A stretch of DNA of 64,000 nucleotides, from assembly GCA_947499935.1 (NCBI GenBank), contig CANMQH010000002.1:248001-312000 (forward strand), read 5' to 3'. The notes beneath the pieces are model-generated. The model did not search any database. It was not told the DNA's origin and saw only the letters and a list, made by a program, of their open reading frames with translations. This DNA comes from an uncultured Algibacter sp. Lineage in GTDB: Bacteria > Bacteroidota > Bacteroidia > Flavobacteriales > Flavobacteriaceae. Position 1 is the first letter of the stretch. Each line of letters begins with the position of its first letter. A program made the position numbers and the translations under genes. Below, one piece after another: positions 1-8,311 of this stretch.

Positions 1-58
1 GCACGAGCGAGGACTTGTAACGGAAAGCCCGACACCGACCTTAGGAGGTGTAACGCCC
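1..58 (-). repeat. Dispersed repeat, copy 1 (cut by the window edge)
   Basis: Read on the minus strand this begins GGGCGTTACACC and continues through the GTCGGGCTTT core. It matches the first 58 bases of the copy at 9286-9377 with about two differences. Two shorter, more diverged copies lie at 51621-51697 and 56697-56779. Complete copies begin with GGCGTTAC and end with CCCTAACGC, so the ends form a short inverted repeat (GCGTTA/TAACGC). The left part of this copy lies outside the window. It sits just downstream of the 2TM gene. It encodes nothing obvious and is probably a non-autonomous palindromic element. Confidence 0.8.
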
Positions 59-66
59 AAACTATT

Positions 67-396
67 TTACTCCCATTGGTTTTTATCCTTTTCCATGTAT
101 TCTTGGATTTTACGCTCTTGCCACGATTTCCCAAAAAGATACCCCTTGCTAAATATACTCAATGCATGAAACGCAAGACCTATACCCCAAAATAGAGGCG
201 TGGATAATGTTCCAAAATGCCATATACTGCTTTGATTATTAACGCTAACCATAACGATAATAAAAATATTGACTACAAGATACCAGAAGGCATGCCAATA
301 AAACCCCTTTAAATCTTTAAGCTTTTTTTCTGCTCTTAAGTACGCTTCTTCTTTTTGGTAGCGTTTGTTTTTGTATGGTTCTATATTATTTTCCAT
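67..396 (-). CDS. 2TM domain protein
   Basis: A 109-residue inner-membrane protein. It has a charged N-terminal helix (about 1-32), two hydrophobic segments (about 35-52 and 66-85) and a basic/acidic C-terminal tail with the signature GKSWQERKIQEYME. This is the 2TM domain architecture common in Flavobacteriaceae, often near LytS/LytTR two-component genes. The C-terminus of the kinase just upstream (421-1758) carries the same domain (GSRWEKRKIEQYM). The two genes are 24 bases apart in the same direction and likely cotranscribed. The molecular function of the domain is unknown. A LytTR response regulator might follow beyond the window edge, but that is a guess. Confidence 0.85.
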   Translation of the reverse strand: MENNIEPYKNKRYQKEEAYLRAEKKLKDLKGFYWHAFWYLVVNIFIIVMVSVNNQSSIWHFGTLSTPLFWGIGLAFHALSIFSKGYLFGKSWQERKIQEYMEKDKNQWE

Positions 397-420
397 GTGT
401 TTTATTTTTAATGATTAACA

Positions 421-1758
421 CTAATGCCAGCGTGTTTCTTCTTCTCGCATGTATTGTTCTATTTTTCGTTTTTCCCAGCGGCTTCCAAAGGTTGCATCAG
501 CAAAAAACACTTTAAAGGCTTGTATGGCCAAACCTAAGCCCCAACCAAACATTGGAAACCAAAACCATTGGAAATTCCATGATGTACGATAGTTTATAAA
601 AATTAGAAAAGGAATAACAAATACATAGGAAATTAAACTATAATAGAAGCTTTTTAACGCTTCTACATGATTGCGTGCTCGCATGTAGGTATCGTTTATT
701 TGGGTTTTTGATTCTGTTCTCATGACTGATATTTGTTTGGTTAACATGGGTATGGCAACAGCAAAACGGTTTGTCTCTTTATAAATTTGGACCTTTTTAG
801 ATGTTAACAACTCGTAACGTTGCTTTATATTACTTAAACCCACACCACTACTCTTTTTTACAATTTGTTTGGGTTGTAAATTATTTTCTACTAATAAATT
901 ACTGCCTTCTTCGTAAATATTTATGCGCAGTGGCTTACTAGAGGTTACAGTATTGTGTTTTACGGCATTTTCTAATAATAATTGTAATGATAGTGGCACT
1001 ACCTTACTTTCGGGATTATTAGCCTTGTTAGGCATGGTAAACACAATGCTATCTTCAAACCGCATCTTTATTAGAGACATATAGATTTTTGCAAATTGTA
1101 ATTCTTCGTCTACGGTTACTAATTCTTTGTTTTTTTGCTCTAAAACATAGCGATAGACTTTGGATAATGAGGTCGTAAATTTTTGAGCAAGCTGCGGGTT
1201 TTCTTCAATTAAACTGGTTAACACGTTTAAACTATTAAACAAAAAATGTGGGTCTAATTGATTTTTTAATGCATCAAACTTAGCACTAGCCGTGCCAGCT
1301 ATAACTTTTTGTTCTTTTATTTTATTTTGTTGATACTTGTTGTAATAATAAATAACATGAAAAATGCCAATAATGACTAAAGTAATCCATAAACCAAAAT
1401 GGTAATTACTGAATTTTTCGTTTTCTAAAAATTCTGAGAACGACCTATCTCCGTAAACCGTAGCTGTAAATGTTCTTAAAAGAAACAGACCTATTAAAGT
1501 GATTATAACTGCCCCTACTATGCCAATAATTATTCGTTTTATAGTATCTTCCTTTTTCCAAGAAAGCTTTTGGATATAATCAAAAAAGTACATATTTGAA
1601 TATCCAAGAACAAATGCATAGAGCTGATAGAATGCAAAATTAAGTAATGCAGTGTTAATATTTTTATATGCAAACCGGTTGGATAAAAAACTCCCTATTA
1701 TAAAAACAGCACATCCTATAAAAAAAGTTACATATATATTTTTAACCCATTTGCTCAT
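421..1758 (-). CDS. LytS-family sensor histidine kinase with C-terminal 2TM domain
   Basis: A 445-residue inner-membrane histidine kinase of the His_kinase (LytS/YehU) family. About four transmembrane segments lie at 8-28, 40-60, 75-95 and 122-140. They are followed by the phospho-acceptor motif DPHFLFN with His171. The ATPase part shows an N-box LLENAVKH (261-268) and a G-box GVGLSN (305-310). Residues about 355-445 form an extra 2TM domain homologous to the neighbouring 109-residue protein, so the catalytic core is flanked by membrane segments on both sides. It presumably phosphorylates a LytTR-type regulator, but none is in the window. Signal and target genes are unknown. Confidence 0.9.
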   Translation of the reverse strand: MSKWVKNIYVTFFIGCAVFIIGSFLSNRFAYKNINTALLNFAFYQLYAFVLGYSNMYFFDYIQKLSWKKEDTIKRIIIGIVGAVIITLIGLFLLRTFTATVYGDRSFSEFLENEKFSNYHFGLWITLVIIGIFHVIYYYNKYQQNKIKEQKVIAGTASAKFDALKNQLDPHFLFNSLNVLTSLIEENPQLAQKFTTSLSKVYRYVLEQKNKELVTVDEELQFAKIYMSLIKMRFEDSIVFTMPNKANNPESKVVPLSLQLLLENAVKHNTVTSSKPLRINIYEEGSNLLVENNLQPKQIVKKSSGVGLSNIKQRYELLTSKKVQIYKETNRFAVAIPMLTKQISVMRTESKTQINDTYMRARNHVEALKSFYYSLISYVFVIPFLIFINYRTSWNFQWFWFPMFGWGLGLAIQAFKVFFADATFGSRWEKRKIEQYMREEETRWH

Positions 1759-1779
1759 AACCCTATTATTTACGCTTGT

Positions 1780-2403
1780 TTATTTACCGCAAGATTTTAA
1801 AATTTGCACAACACGCTCTTTACCCCATTTAGGATGAAAAACGGTTTCTGGCTTAAAGTTAGCAAAAAGTTCTAAAGCACGTTCTAAATCTTTACAGTAT
1901 GGCGTAGGGTCTTGTCCAAAATATTTTGCGCTACCCATATTCCACTCTGCCTTACAATATACCACTCTTGGGTTATTGGGCTCTAAAACTTCTGCTTTGG
2001 CATACAACTCGGTAACTTTACCAGAAAGCGTCATACCATAAGTTGCACCATCGTAAGCCACCCAAGCCGTATGTAACAGGGCTTGTAATACTAAAATTTC
2101 GGGGTTATCTTTACTAATAGCTGTAGCGTCGTTAATTAAATCTTGTGCTTTATTAAGTTGTGTCTCTAATTTTTTAGCATCTTTAAGATTAAAACTATTG
2201 ACGATGTTAATTTGTGCGGCATAATATGAAGGTAACCAATTATCTGGTTCTGCATTGGCTATGCGTTCAAACATATTTGACGCTTCGGTTGGTTTATTAT
2301 TTTTCCATAACTCGAAAGCCGTTTTCATACCTTTTTGGTAATTGGTTTGCCCAGATGCAAATCCTGAAACGAATACTAATGCAATGATGATTAAATTTTT
2401 CAT
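1780..2403 (-). CDS. Secreted TPR-like protein of unknown function
   Basis: A 207-residue protein with an N-terminal signal peptide (hydrophobic residues 3-16, likely cleaved near ASG/QTN). Alpha-helical repeats resemble tetratricopeptide repeats: FELWKNNKPTEASNMFERIA, then a segment with AEPDNWLPSYYAAQI, and later AKAEVLEPNNPRVVYCKAEW. It is probably periplasmic. The gene lies 21 bases upstream of the LytS-type kinase in the same direction, so it may belong to the same transcript and be involved in sensing. No enzymatic motif is visible. TPR assignment is from pattern only. Confidence 0.75.
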   Translation of the reverse strand: MKNLIIIALVFVSGFASGQTNYQKGMKTAFELWKNNKPTEASNMFERIANAEPDNWLPSYYAAQINIVNSFNLKDAKKLETQLNKAQDLINDATAISKDNPEILVLQALLHTAWVAYDGATYGMTLSGKVTELYAKAEVLEPNNPRVVYCKAEWNMGSAKYFGQDPTPYCKDLERALELFANFKPETVFHPKWGKERVVQILKSCGK

Positions 2404-2726
2404 TTTTTGATATTTAAGATTTCTGTTAATAATTACTTATGAAGCAAATATGATACAGATGATGGATTTCAAAAAAAAGGACTTACCCAACTGTTATTTT
2501 TAGAAGATGAAATGTAAAGTTTCCAATTTTAAACTATTTTTTTTTATTATCTATAGCACCGCTATTCTTTATTTTTAGATTATAAATTTTTTGTATAAAC
2601 TTATAATCAATACATTAGACCGAACAAAACTAATATGTATATTTAAAATTTTATTTAAAACATATAAATTGGTCAAATTCTCAATTTAGCATATTCATAA
2701 TTGACAATTTTTTTTGATTAAGTATA
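2404..2726. other. Divergent intergenic region, 323 bp
   Basis: This AT-rich region separates the minus-strand TPR gene from the plus-strand orphan gene and must hold both promoters. On the minus strand CATATTTG (2445-2452) is one base from the Bacteroidota -7 consensus TAnnTTTG, with a TTTG 17 bases further upstream. This is weak. I see no RNA gene or repeat. Confidence 0.4.
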
Positions 2727-3464
2727 ATGAATAACGAAATTAAATCTAATCTAGAAGGCTTGTATGATTATTACAAAACGGTGCTTGACAATACATCGCT
2801 TTATAATATACTGGATGATTTAATGACTAAAAATCCTCTCTACACGGATTTTAATATCGGGTTTTTAACATCTCTTTTTGAAAATCAAGAAATAAAACAC
2901 TTAAAAAAAGCTAAAACCAACACCGAACTCATTAATACTTTTCAAAAAGCTATAACTATAGAAATCGATGATACTGAAACTATCTCACAATTGAAAGACG
3001 ACATACTAAATTCTATTCCTCTAATTAAAGATAGTATTAGTAACAAGAAAAAGCAATATAAAAATCGAGCTATTTTTTTAGAATATCAATTTGAACCACT
3101 AGCCAGTTTTTATGGCTTTGGAAAAGGCAACTTCCCCATTGTAGATACGTTTACATCTTTTGATTTTAATGATATGAAAAGTTTATACAAAAATATTGGA
3201 TTGATTAATTACACTAAAATATGGAAAGCATTAACAGTGTTTGATGAGATTTTAGAACGTGCTAACATATACGACCAGGTCATTGAATCTGAGACCTATA
3301 AAACACTGCATAAATGCTATCAATTAAAAACTTATTTATTGCTTCACGAGGCATTTAAATCCATTAATATTAAGGTTTTTAATGGTATTAAAATTAAAAA
3401 ACCTTTGTTTATTTATGGTGGCGAACACGGTTGCGAAGCCATTAATATTTATGTTTTTGAATAA
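2727..3464 (+). CDS. Orphan protein of unknown function
   Basis: A 245-residue, mostly alpha-helical, lysine-rich protein with no signal peptide and no transmembrane segment, so probably cytoplasmic. I recognise no family or catalytic motif. A glycine/aromatic patch (FYGFGKGNFP, about 127-136) and a C-terminal stretch with a Cys (GGEHGCEAIN) are the only distinctive parts. It is the only plus-strand gene between 1 and 10 kb, flanked by a divergent 323-bp gap upstream and a convergent rimO 29 bases downstream. This isolation and the lack of a family suggest a lineage-specific accessory gene. Confidence 0.7.
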   Translation: MNNEIKSNLEGLYDYYKTVLDNTSLYNILDDLMTKNPLYTDFNIGFLTSLFENQEIKHLKKAKTNTELINTFQKAITIEIDDTETISQLKDDILNSIPLIKDSISNKKKQYKNRAIFLEYQFEPLASFYGFGKGNFPIVDTFTSFDFNDMKSLYKNIGLINYTKIWKALTVFDEILERANIYDQVIESETYKTLHKCYQLKTYLLLHEAFKSINIKVFNGIKIKKPLFIYGGEHGCEAINIYVFE

Positions 3465-3493
3465 GATAAGGTACTTTCCTTATTAATATAGAA

Positions 3494-4798
3494 CTACGAT
3501 ATTACCTCTGCATACAAATCAAAATCTTCTGCTTCAATAATCTTAACGTTTGCAAACTCACCCGTTTTTAAGTATGTTTTTGTTGCATTAATAAGCACCT
3601 CATTATCAACATCTGGAGAATCAAACTCAGTACGACCAACAAAGTAATTACCTTCTTTTCTATCAATAACAACTTTAAATGTTTCTCCTATTTTTTGCTG
3701 ATTGAGCTCCCATGATATTTGAGATTGGATTTCCATAATTTGGTTAGCTCGCTCAATTTTAACATCTTCGGGCACATTATCCTCTAAATTATAGGCATGC
3801 GTATTTTCTTCGTGCGAGTATGTAAAACAGCCTAAACGTTCAAAACGCATGTCTGTTACCCATTGTTTTAAAGTTTGAAAATCTTCTTCTGTTTCTCCAG
3901 GGTAACCAACAATTAATGTTGTTCTAATAGTCATATCTGGAACAGCCAATCTAAACGCTTTTAACAGTTTGGTTGTTTTTTCTTTAGTTGTACCACGTCG
4001 CATACTTTTTAATATGCTATCGGATATATGCTGTAAAGGAATATCAATATAATTACAAATTTTTGGTTCTCTATGCATTACCTCTAACACATCCATAGGG
4101 AATCCTGCTGGAAAGGCATAATGTAAACGAATCCATTCTATACCATCAACTTTAACTAGGGCTTCAAGTAATTCGGCTAAATTTCGTTTTTTATAAATAT
4201 CTAGCCCATAATACGTTAAATCTTGAGCAATCAAAATAAGTTCTTTAACACCATTAGCAGCCAATTTCTCAGCTTCTATAACAAGCTTTTCAATAGGTGT
4301 ACTAATATGCTTACCTCTCATAATGGGGATAGCACAAAACGAGCATGGTCTATCGCAACCTTCGGCAATTTTTAAATACGCATAATTTTTTGGTGTCGTG
4401 GTTAACCGCTCCCCAATTAATTCGTGTTTATAATCTGCGCCCAAAGCTTTTAACAACCCTGGTAATTCTGTTGTACCAAAATAAGCGTCTACATTTGGTA
4501 TTTCTTTTTGTAAATCTGGTTTATAACGCTCACTTAAACATCCTGTTACAAATACTTTATCAACATCTCCTGCTTCTTTTTTTTGCATGAATTCTAAAAT
4601 AGTATTCACACTTTCTTCTTTAGCATTTTTAATAAACCCACAGGTATTAATAACCACTATATTACCTTCCTCTTCATGAACCACATCTTTTCCACTGGCC
4701 TTTAATTGCCCCATCAAAACTTCGCTGTCGTAAACATTTTTACTACAACCAAGGGTCACTACATTAATCTTGTTTTTCTTAAGGGTTTTTGTACGCAT
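3494..4798 (-). CDS. rimO: Ribosomal protein uS12 methylthiotransferase RimO
   Basis: A radical-SAM enzyme of the MiaB/RimO family that adds a methylthio group to the conserved Asp of ribosomal protein S12. The 434 residues show three N-terminal Cys for one Fe-S cluster (C18, C53, C87), the radical-SAM triad CDRPCSFC (C148, C152, C155) and a C-terminal TRAM region (about 365-434). RimO-like rather than MiaB-like features include the TLGCSKNVYDSE start and the QDLTYYGLDIY segment. The gene lies downstream of ftsY in the same direction but has its own candidate promoter (4819-4826). Confidence 0.95.
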   Translation of the reverse strand: MRTKTLKKNKINVVTLGCSKNVYDSEVLMGQLKASGKDVVHEEEGNIVVINTCGFIKNAKEESVNTILEFMQKKEAGDVDKVFVTGCLSERYKPDLQKEIPNVDAYFGTTELPGLLKALGADYKHELIGERLTTTPKNYAYLKIAEGCDRPCSFCAIPIMRGKHISTPIEKLVIEAEKLAANGVKELILIAQDLTYYGLDIYKKRNLAELLEALVKVDGIEWIRLHYAFPAGFPMDVLEVMHREPKICNYIDIPLQHISDSILKSMRRGTTKEKTTKLLKAFRLAVPDMTIRTTLIVGYPGETEEDFQTLKQWVTDMRFERLGCFTYSHEENTHAYNLEDNVPEDVKIERANQIMEIQSQISWELNQQKIGETFKVVIDRKEGNYFVGRTEFDSPDVDNEVLINATKTYLKTGEFANVKIIEAEDFDLYAEVIS

Positions 4799-5128
4799 AG
4801 GTTCTATAAATCAGGGTGCAAAGATACGTAATGATTTATGAATAATGATTAACGAATACTGTTGAAGATACTAATTTTGTGTTATCGCCTTTTTATAGAT
4901 TTATACTTTATCTTCAATCAGATAAAACTCATCTTAGCTCCTTTAAGGATTAAATTCATTTATTAACACATAGACATTAGCTTAAAAAAACAACTAATTA
5001 TAATCACATTCCAAAATAAGGCTGTCTTAATAAAATTAAGTCAAATAATGGAATGAAGAAGTACAAATAAAAGCTATTTAATAAATTAAATAAGGTAATA
5101 ACGATAAAGTATTATCTACACGAAGATG
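4799..5128. other. ftsY-rimO intergenic region, 330 bp
   Basis: AT-rich gap between ftsY (upstream) and rimO. Apart from the -7 box close to rimO I see no gene. The stretch about 5017-5065 (AAGGCTGTCTTAATAAAATT and on) has a composition unlike its surroundings and could be a remnant of a repeat or insertion sequence, but I cannot support that. Confidence 0.4.
4819..4826 (-). promoter_or_regulatory. Candidate rimO promoter, -7 box
   Basis: The minus strand reads TATCTTTG, matching the Bacteroidota -7 consensus TAnnTTTG, 20 bases before the rimO ATG. No clear -33 TTG is found at the expected distance, so this rests on the -7 box only. Confidence 0.5.
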
Positions 5129-6103
5129 TTATTTAAAAAACGAATCTACAAACTCAAACTTATTAAACACCTGTAAATCTTCTATCCCTTCACCAACACC
5201 TATATATTTAACTGGGATTTGAAACTGATCTGAAATACCGATAACAACACCTCCCTTAGCTGTTCCATCAAGTTTTGTAACAACTAATGATGTTACTTCG
5301 GTAGCCGCAGTAAATTGCTTGGCTTGCTCAAAGGCGTTTTGACCTGTAGAGCCGTCTAACACTAATAGTACATCATGTGGCGCATCGCTTATAACTTTTT
5401 GCATAACCCGCTTAACTTTAGTTAGCTCATTCATTAAATTTACTTTATTATGTAAACGTCCGGCGGTATCTATAATAATTACATCGGCGTCTTGAGTTAC
5501 ACCAGATTGTAAAGCATCAAAAGCCACAGAAGCTGGATCACTGCCCATATCTTGACGCACCATGGGTACATCTACTCTATCTGCCCAAACTTGGAGTTGA
5601 TCTATAGCGGCTGCTCTAAACGTATCTGCAGCACCAAGCACAACTTTTAATCCTTGTTTTTTAAATTGATAGGCCAGTTTACCAATAGTCGTAGTTTTTC
5701 CAACACCATTAACGCCTACCACCATTAATACATATGGTGTTTTACTACCATCTGTTTGCTTTGGTAAATTTGGAATAACATACTCAACATCTTCACCAGA
5801 ATTGGTTTCACTTAACAAACTAGCAATTTCTTCTCGTAAAATTTGGTTAAGTTCGTCTGTGCCTAAATATTTATCTTTAGAAACACGAGCCTCAATACGC
5901 TCAATAACCTTTAAGGTTGTATTTACACCGACATCACTAGATACTAAAATCTCTTCTAAATTATCTAAAACCTCATCATCTACTTTAGATTTCCCAGCTA
6001 CAGCTTTGGTTAACTTTCCGAAAAAGCTAGACTTGGTTTTTTCTAAACCTTTATCTAGGCTTTCTTTTTTTTCTGAAGAAAATATTTTTTTAAAAAAACT
6101 CAT
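5129..6103 (-). CDS. ftsY: Signal recognition particle receptor FtsY
   Basis: SRP-receptor GTPase that docks ribosome-nascent chain-SRP complexes at the inner membrane. The 324-residue protein has a short acidic/basic N-terminal A region and a four-helix N domain (about 35-105). The G domain has P-loop GVNGVGKTTT (130-139), DTAGR (212-216), TKLDG (276-280) and the closing GVGEGIEDL (302-310). Compared with E. coli FtsY the acidic N-terminal extension is much shorter, as usual for Bacteroidota. It is separated from the ribosomal protein genes upstream by a terminator (6319-6349), so it likely has its own promoter in 6104-6318, where I find no clear TAnnTTTG. Confidence 0.96.
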   Translation of the reverse strand: MSFFKKIFSSEKKESLDKGLEKTKSSFFGKLTKAVAGKSKVDDEVLDNLEEILVSSDVGVNTTLKVIERIEARVSKDKYLGTDELNQILREEIASLLSETNSGEDVEYVIPNLPKQTDGSKTPYVLMVVGVNGVGKTTTIGKLAYQFKKQGLKVVLGAADTFRAAAIDQLQVWADRVDVPMVRQDMGSDPASVAFDALQSGVTQDADVIIIDTAGRLHNKVNLMNELTKVKRVMQKVISDAPHDVLLVLDGSTGQNAFEQAKQFTAATEVTSLVVTKLDGTAKGGVVIGISDQFQIPVKYIGVGEGIEDLQVFNKFEFVDSFFK

Positions 6104-6318
6104 TTTTATTCGTTGATTATTTCAAGTTTAACTCAATCTTTAATACTAAAATAGTATTTGAGTTACTTGTAAAATGTTAAGAGAACTTATAAAAGATTCA
6201 ACTTTAATAACATTTAACACAGTACAACTCTCAATTATTAATATAACAAGGTAGTCAACTATCTTACCACAATCATTATACTGCTAATATGGCAGAAGGC
6301 TATATCAAATATAAACAT

Positions 6319-6349
6319 AAAAAAGCTGCTTCCGATAAGAAAGCAGCTT
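6319..6349 (-). terminator. Rho-independent terminator after DUF4295 gene
   Basis: Perfect 9-bp stem AAGCTGCTT/AAGCAGCTT (6323-6331 with 6341-6349) and a 9-base loop. On the minus strand it is followed by a run of six U. It lies 24 bases after the stop of the DUF4295 gene and ends the rpmB-rpmG-DUF4295 transcript. Confidence 0.85.
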
Positions 6350-6372
6350 ATAATATATTGAAACGATGTATT

Positions 6373-6525
6373 TTAGTTTTTAGCTAAAAAGTCGTTAACT
6401 TGTTCGGGATTCATGATAGACTCAACAAACATGTAAGCTCCTGTTTTTGGAGACTTAACCATTTTTATTGCTTTTGTTAATCTTTTAGACCCTGTCTGTA
6501 ATGATGCTACTGATTTCTTTGCCAT
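6373..6525 (-). CDS. DUF4295 family small protein
   Basis: A 50-residue basic protein starting MAKKSVASLQTGSKR and ending NDFLAKN. This matches the DUF4295 family, a Bacteroidota-specific protein encoded right after rpmB and rpmG. It starts 6 bases after the rpmG stop and is followed by a terminator, so it is the last gene of that operon. Its basic charge and position suggest a ribosome-linked role, but this is inference; the function is unknown to me. It is short and easily missed by ORF callers. Confidence 0.9.
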   Translation of the reverse strand: MAKKSVASLQTGSKRLTKAIKMVKSPKTGAYMFVESIMNPEQVNDFLAKN

Positions 6526-6531
6526 GACTTA

Positions 6532-6714
6532 TTATTTTATCTCTTTATGAACTGTCATACGTTTAAGAATAGGATTAAATTTCTTAATCTCCATTCTATC
6601 TGGCGTATTCTTCTTATTTTTTGTTGTAATGTAACGAGAAGTTCCTGCTTGACCAGACTCTTTATGCTCTGTACATTCTAAAATTACTTGTATTCTGTTG
6701 CCTTTCTTTGCCAT
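6532..6714 (-). CDS. rpmG: 50S ribosomal protein bL33
   Basis: A 60-residue bL33. It starts [17 protein letters not shown] and has the family stretch [14 protein letters not shown]. Only one Cys is present (C14), so this is the zinc-free (C-) form rather than the four-Cys form. The gene follows rpmB by 24 bases in the same operon. Confidence 0.97.
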   Translation of the reverse strand: MAKKGNRIQVILECTEHKESGQAGTSRYITTKNKKNTPDRMEIKKFNPILKRMTVHKEIK

Positions 6715-6738
6715 GTCTTGTTACTTTTAATACAGCTA

Positions 6739-6978
6739 TTACTTAGTTAAAAAACCTTTAGATTTTGCATCTTTAATCGCTGCAGAAATGCCTATTTTAT
6801 TAATCGTTTTTAAAGCCGATGTAGAAACCTTTAAAGTTATCCAACTATCTTCTTCTGGAATGTAAAAACGCTTTTTAACTAAATTCGCATTAAACTTGCG
6901 CTTAGTTCTATTCATCGCATGAGACACGTTGTTTCCAACCATGGCTTTCTTTCCTGTAAGTTCACAAACTCTTGACAT
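6739..6978 (-). CDS. rpmB: 50S ribosomal protein bL28
   Basis: A 79-residue bL28 with the typical start MSRVCELTGKK, followed by GNNVSHAMNRTKRKF (16-30) and the C-terminal LKTINKIGI segment. It is the first gene of the rpmB-rpmG-DUF4295 operon, with a good promoter at 7020-7049. Confidence 0.97.
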   Translation of the reverse strand: MSRVCELTGKKAMVGNNVSHAMNRTKRKFNANLVKKRFYIPEEDSWITLKVSTSALKTINKIGISAAIKDAKSKGFLTK

Positions 6979-7019
6979 TGTATATAACTTTAAATTTCTT
7001 GTTGCTTAAAATCGAGGTG

Positions 7020-7049
7020 CAAATATATAAAATCTTTATATTATGACAA
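7020..7049 (-). promoter_or_regulatory. Promoter of the rpmB-rpmG-DUF4295 operon
   Basis: On the minus strand TTG (7049-7047), a 19-base spacer and TATATTTG (7027-7020) match the Bacteroidota sigma-A consensus TTG-N19-TAnnTTTG. The -7 box lies about 42 bases before the rpmB start. Confidence 0.75.
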
Positions 7050-7060
7050 CGTAAATTTTA

Positions 7061-8311
7061 TCAATTTTTAAAAATTTCTTTTTGAAGCATTTCTAAAGCC
7101 TTATTAACCGATTTATTAATCACCCTAGAACGGTGATCCCCAAAGTTAAATTTTTCTGAAAACACGCCTTCTTTTGTAGCTATAGCTATAAATACAGTCC
7201 CTACCTCAACATCCGAATCACCTTTAGTTGGACCTGCATTTCCTGTAGTTGCTATAGCAACATCCGATTTGTATAATTTTAAAACATTTTGCGCCATGGC
7301 CTCTGCAACTTGAGAACTCACTACGGAATATTTGTTTATGAGGCCTTCAGAAACACTTAAAACATCTATCTTAGATTGTGTCGCATAAGTTACCACACCT
7401 CCTTTTAAATATCTAGAAGCTCCTGCATTTGCTGTAAATAGCTGTGCCAATTTACCACCGGTACAACTTTCTGCTATGGCTAAAGACTTTCCTATTTTTA
7501 CAAGTTGGTTTGCAATAACAGTTTCTTCGTTACCGTCTTCATCCTCGTACCCAAAAAACTCTTTTTCTATTAACGGTAATAATGTATCTACGTGTTTTTG
7601 TATATCATTTACCACCTTTTCCTTATCAAAACCCTTAGTCGATATGCGCAATCGCATTCTGCCTAAACTTGGTAAATAGGCTAACTTTATATGGCTTGGT
7701 AATGCGTCTTCCCAATCTTCAATTCTAGCGGCTAATGTACTCTCCCCTAACCCATAAACTAATAATGTTTTATGAAGAATATGTGGGTATTTATACTTTA
7801 ATTTTAATTTATCAAGTACAGTGGTAGTCATTAAGGTTTTCATCTCAAAAGGCACACCTGGTAGAGAAATAAACGTTTTATTACCTTTTTCCATCCACAT
7901 GCCTGGTGCAGTTCCTACTGTATTCATTAAAATTGTAGCTTTAGATGGCACCAAAGCTTGGTCTTTATTTACCTGTAAAAGTGTTTGCCTAACATATTTT
8001 TTCCAAATGGACTCAATATTCTCCAAAACAGAAGCATCCATAACCAAAGTATCATTAAAATATTCAGCTATTGTTTTTTTTGTGATATCATCTTTAGTAG
8101 GTCCTAAACCTCCTGTGATAAGAATAATGTCTACTCGAGATTCGGCATCTTTAAAGGTTTGTAGTATATGAGATTTATCATCTTGTATAGATGTAATTTG
8201 ATAAATTGAAACTCCAATCTTATTAAGCTGTTTGGCTATAAATGCAGAATTAGTATCTATAACTTGGCCAATGAGAAGCTCATCGCCAATCGTAATTATC
8301 TCAGCTAACAT
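7061..8311 (-). CDS. cinA: CinA family nicotinamide-nucleotide amidohydrolase
   Basis: A 416-residue two-domain CinA. The N-terminal MoCF-like (COG1058) domain has ITIGDELLIGQVIDTN (6-21) and ITGGLGPTKDD. The C-terminal CinA/PncC domain (about 255-416) has the AESCTGG motif and ATTGNAGPTKGDS. PncC domains deamidate nicotinamide mononucleotide; the N-terminal domain in some homologues hydrolyses ADP-ribose. The gene overlaps the HPt gene upstream by one base, and the three genes FAH-HPt-cinA are tightly packed in one direction, which suggests a single transcript. Confidence 0.93.
   Translation of the reverse strand: MLAEIITIGDELLIGQVIDTNSAFIAKQLNKIGVSIYQITSIQDDKSHILQTFKDAESRVDIILITGGLGPTKDDITKKTIAEYFNDTLVMDASVLENIESIWKKYVRQTLLQVNKDQALVPSKATILMNTVGTAPGMWMEKGNKTFISLPGVPFEMKTLMTTTVLDKLKLKYKYPHILHKTLLVYGLGESTLAARIEDWEDALPSHIKLAYLPSLGRMRLRISTKGFDKEKVVNDIQKHVDTLLPLIEKEFFGYEDEDGNEETVIANQLVKIGKSLAIAESCTGGKLAQLFTANAGASRYLKGGVVTYATQSKIDVLSVSEGLINKYSVVSSQVAEAMAQNVLKLYKSDVAIATTGNAGPTKGDSDVEVGTVFIAIATKEGVFSEKFNFGDHRSRVINKSVNKALEMLQKEIFKN

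Noticed and set aside
3465-3484. Weak hairpin ATAAGG/CCTTAT between the orphan gene and rimO
   Set aside because: A 6-bp AT-rich stem without a clear T run; too weak to call a terminator.
5017-5065. Possible insertion-sequence end (AAGGCTGTCTTAA...) in the ftsY-rimO gap
   Set aside because: No partner end, no transposase remnant and no target duplication could be found by eye.
6131-6163. Inverted repeat ACTCAA...AATACT...AGTATT..GAGT upstream of ftsY
   Set aside because: The stem is AT-rich, interrupted and shares bases between inner and outer arms. It may be chance, and no operator type is recognised.
7476-8171. Plus-strand ORFs opposite cinA
   Set aside because: Antisense frames with unlikely composition; cinA is complete in this stretch.
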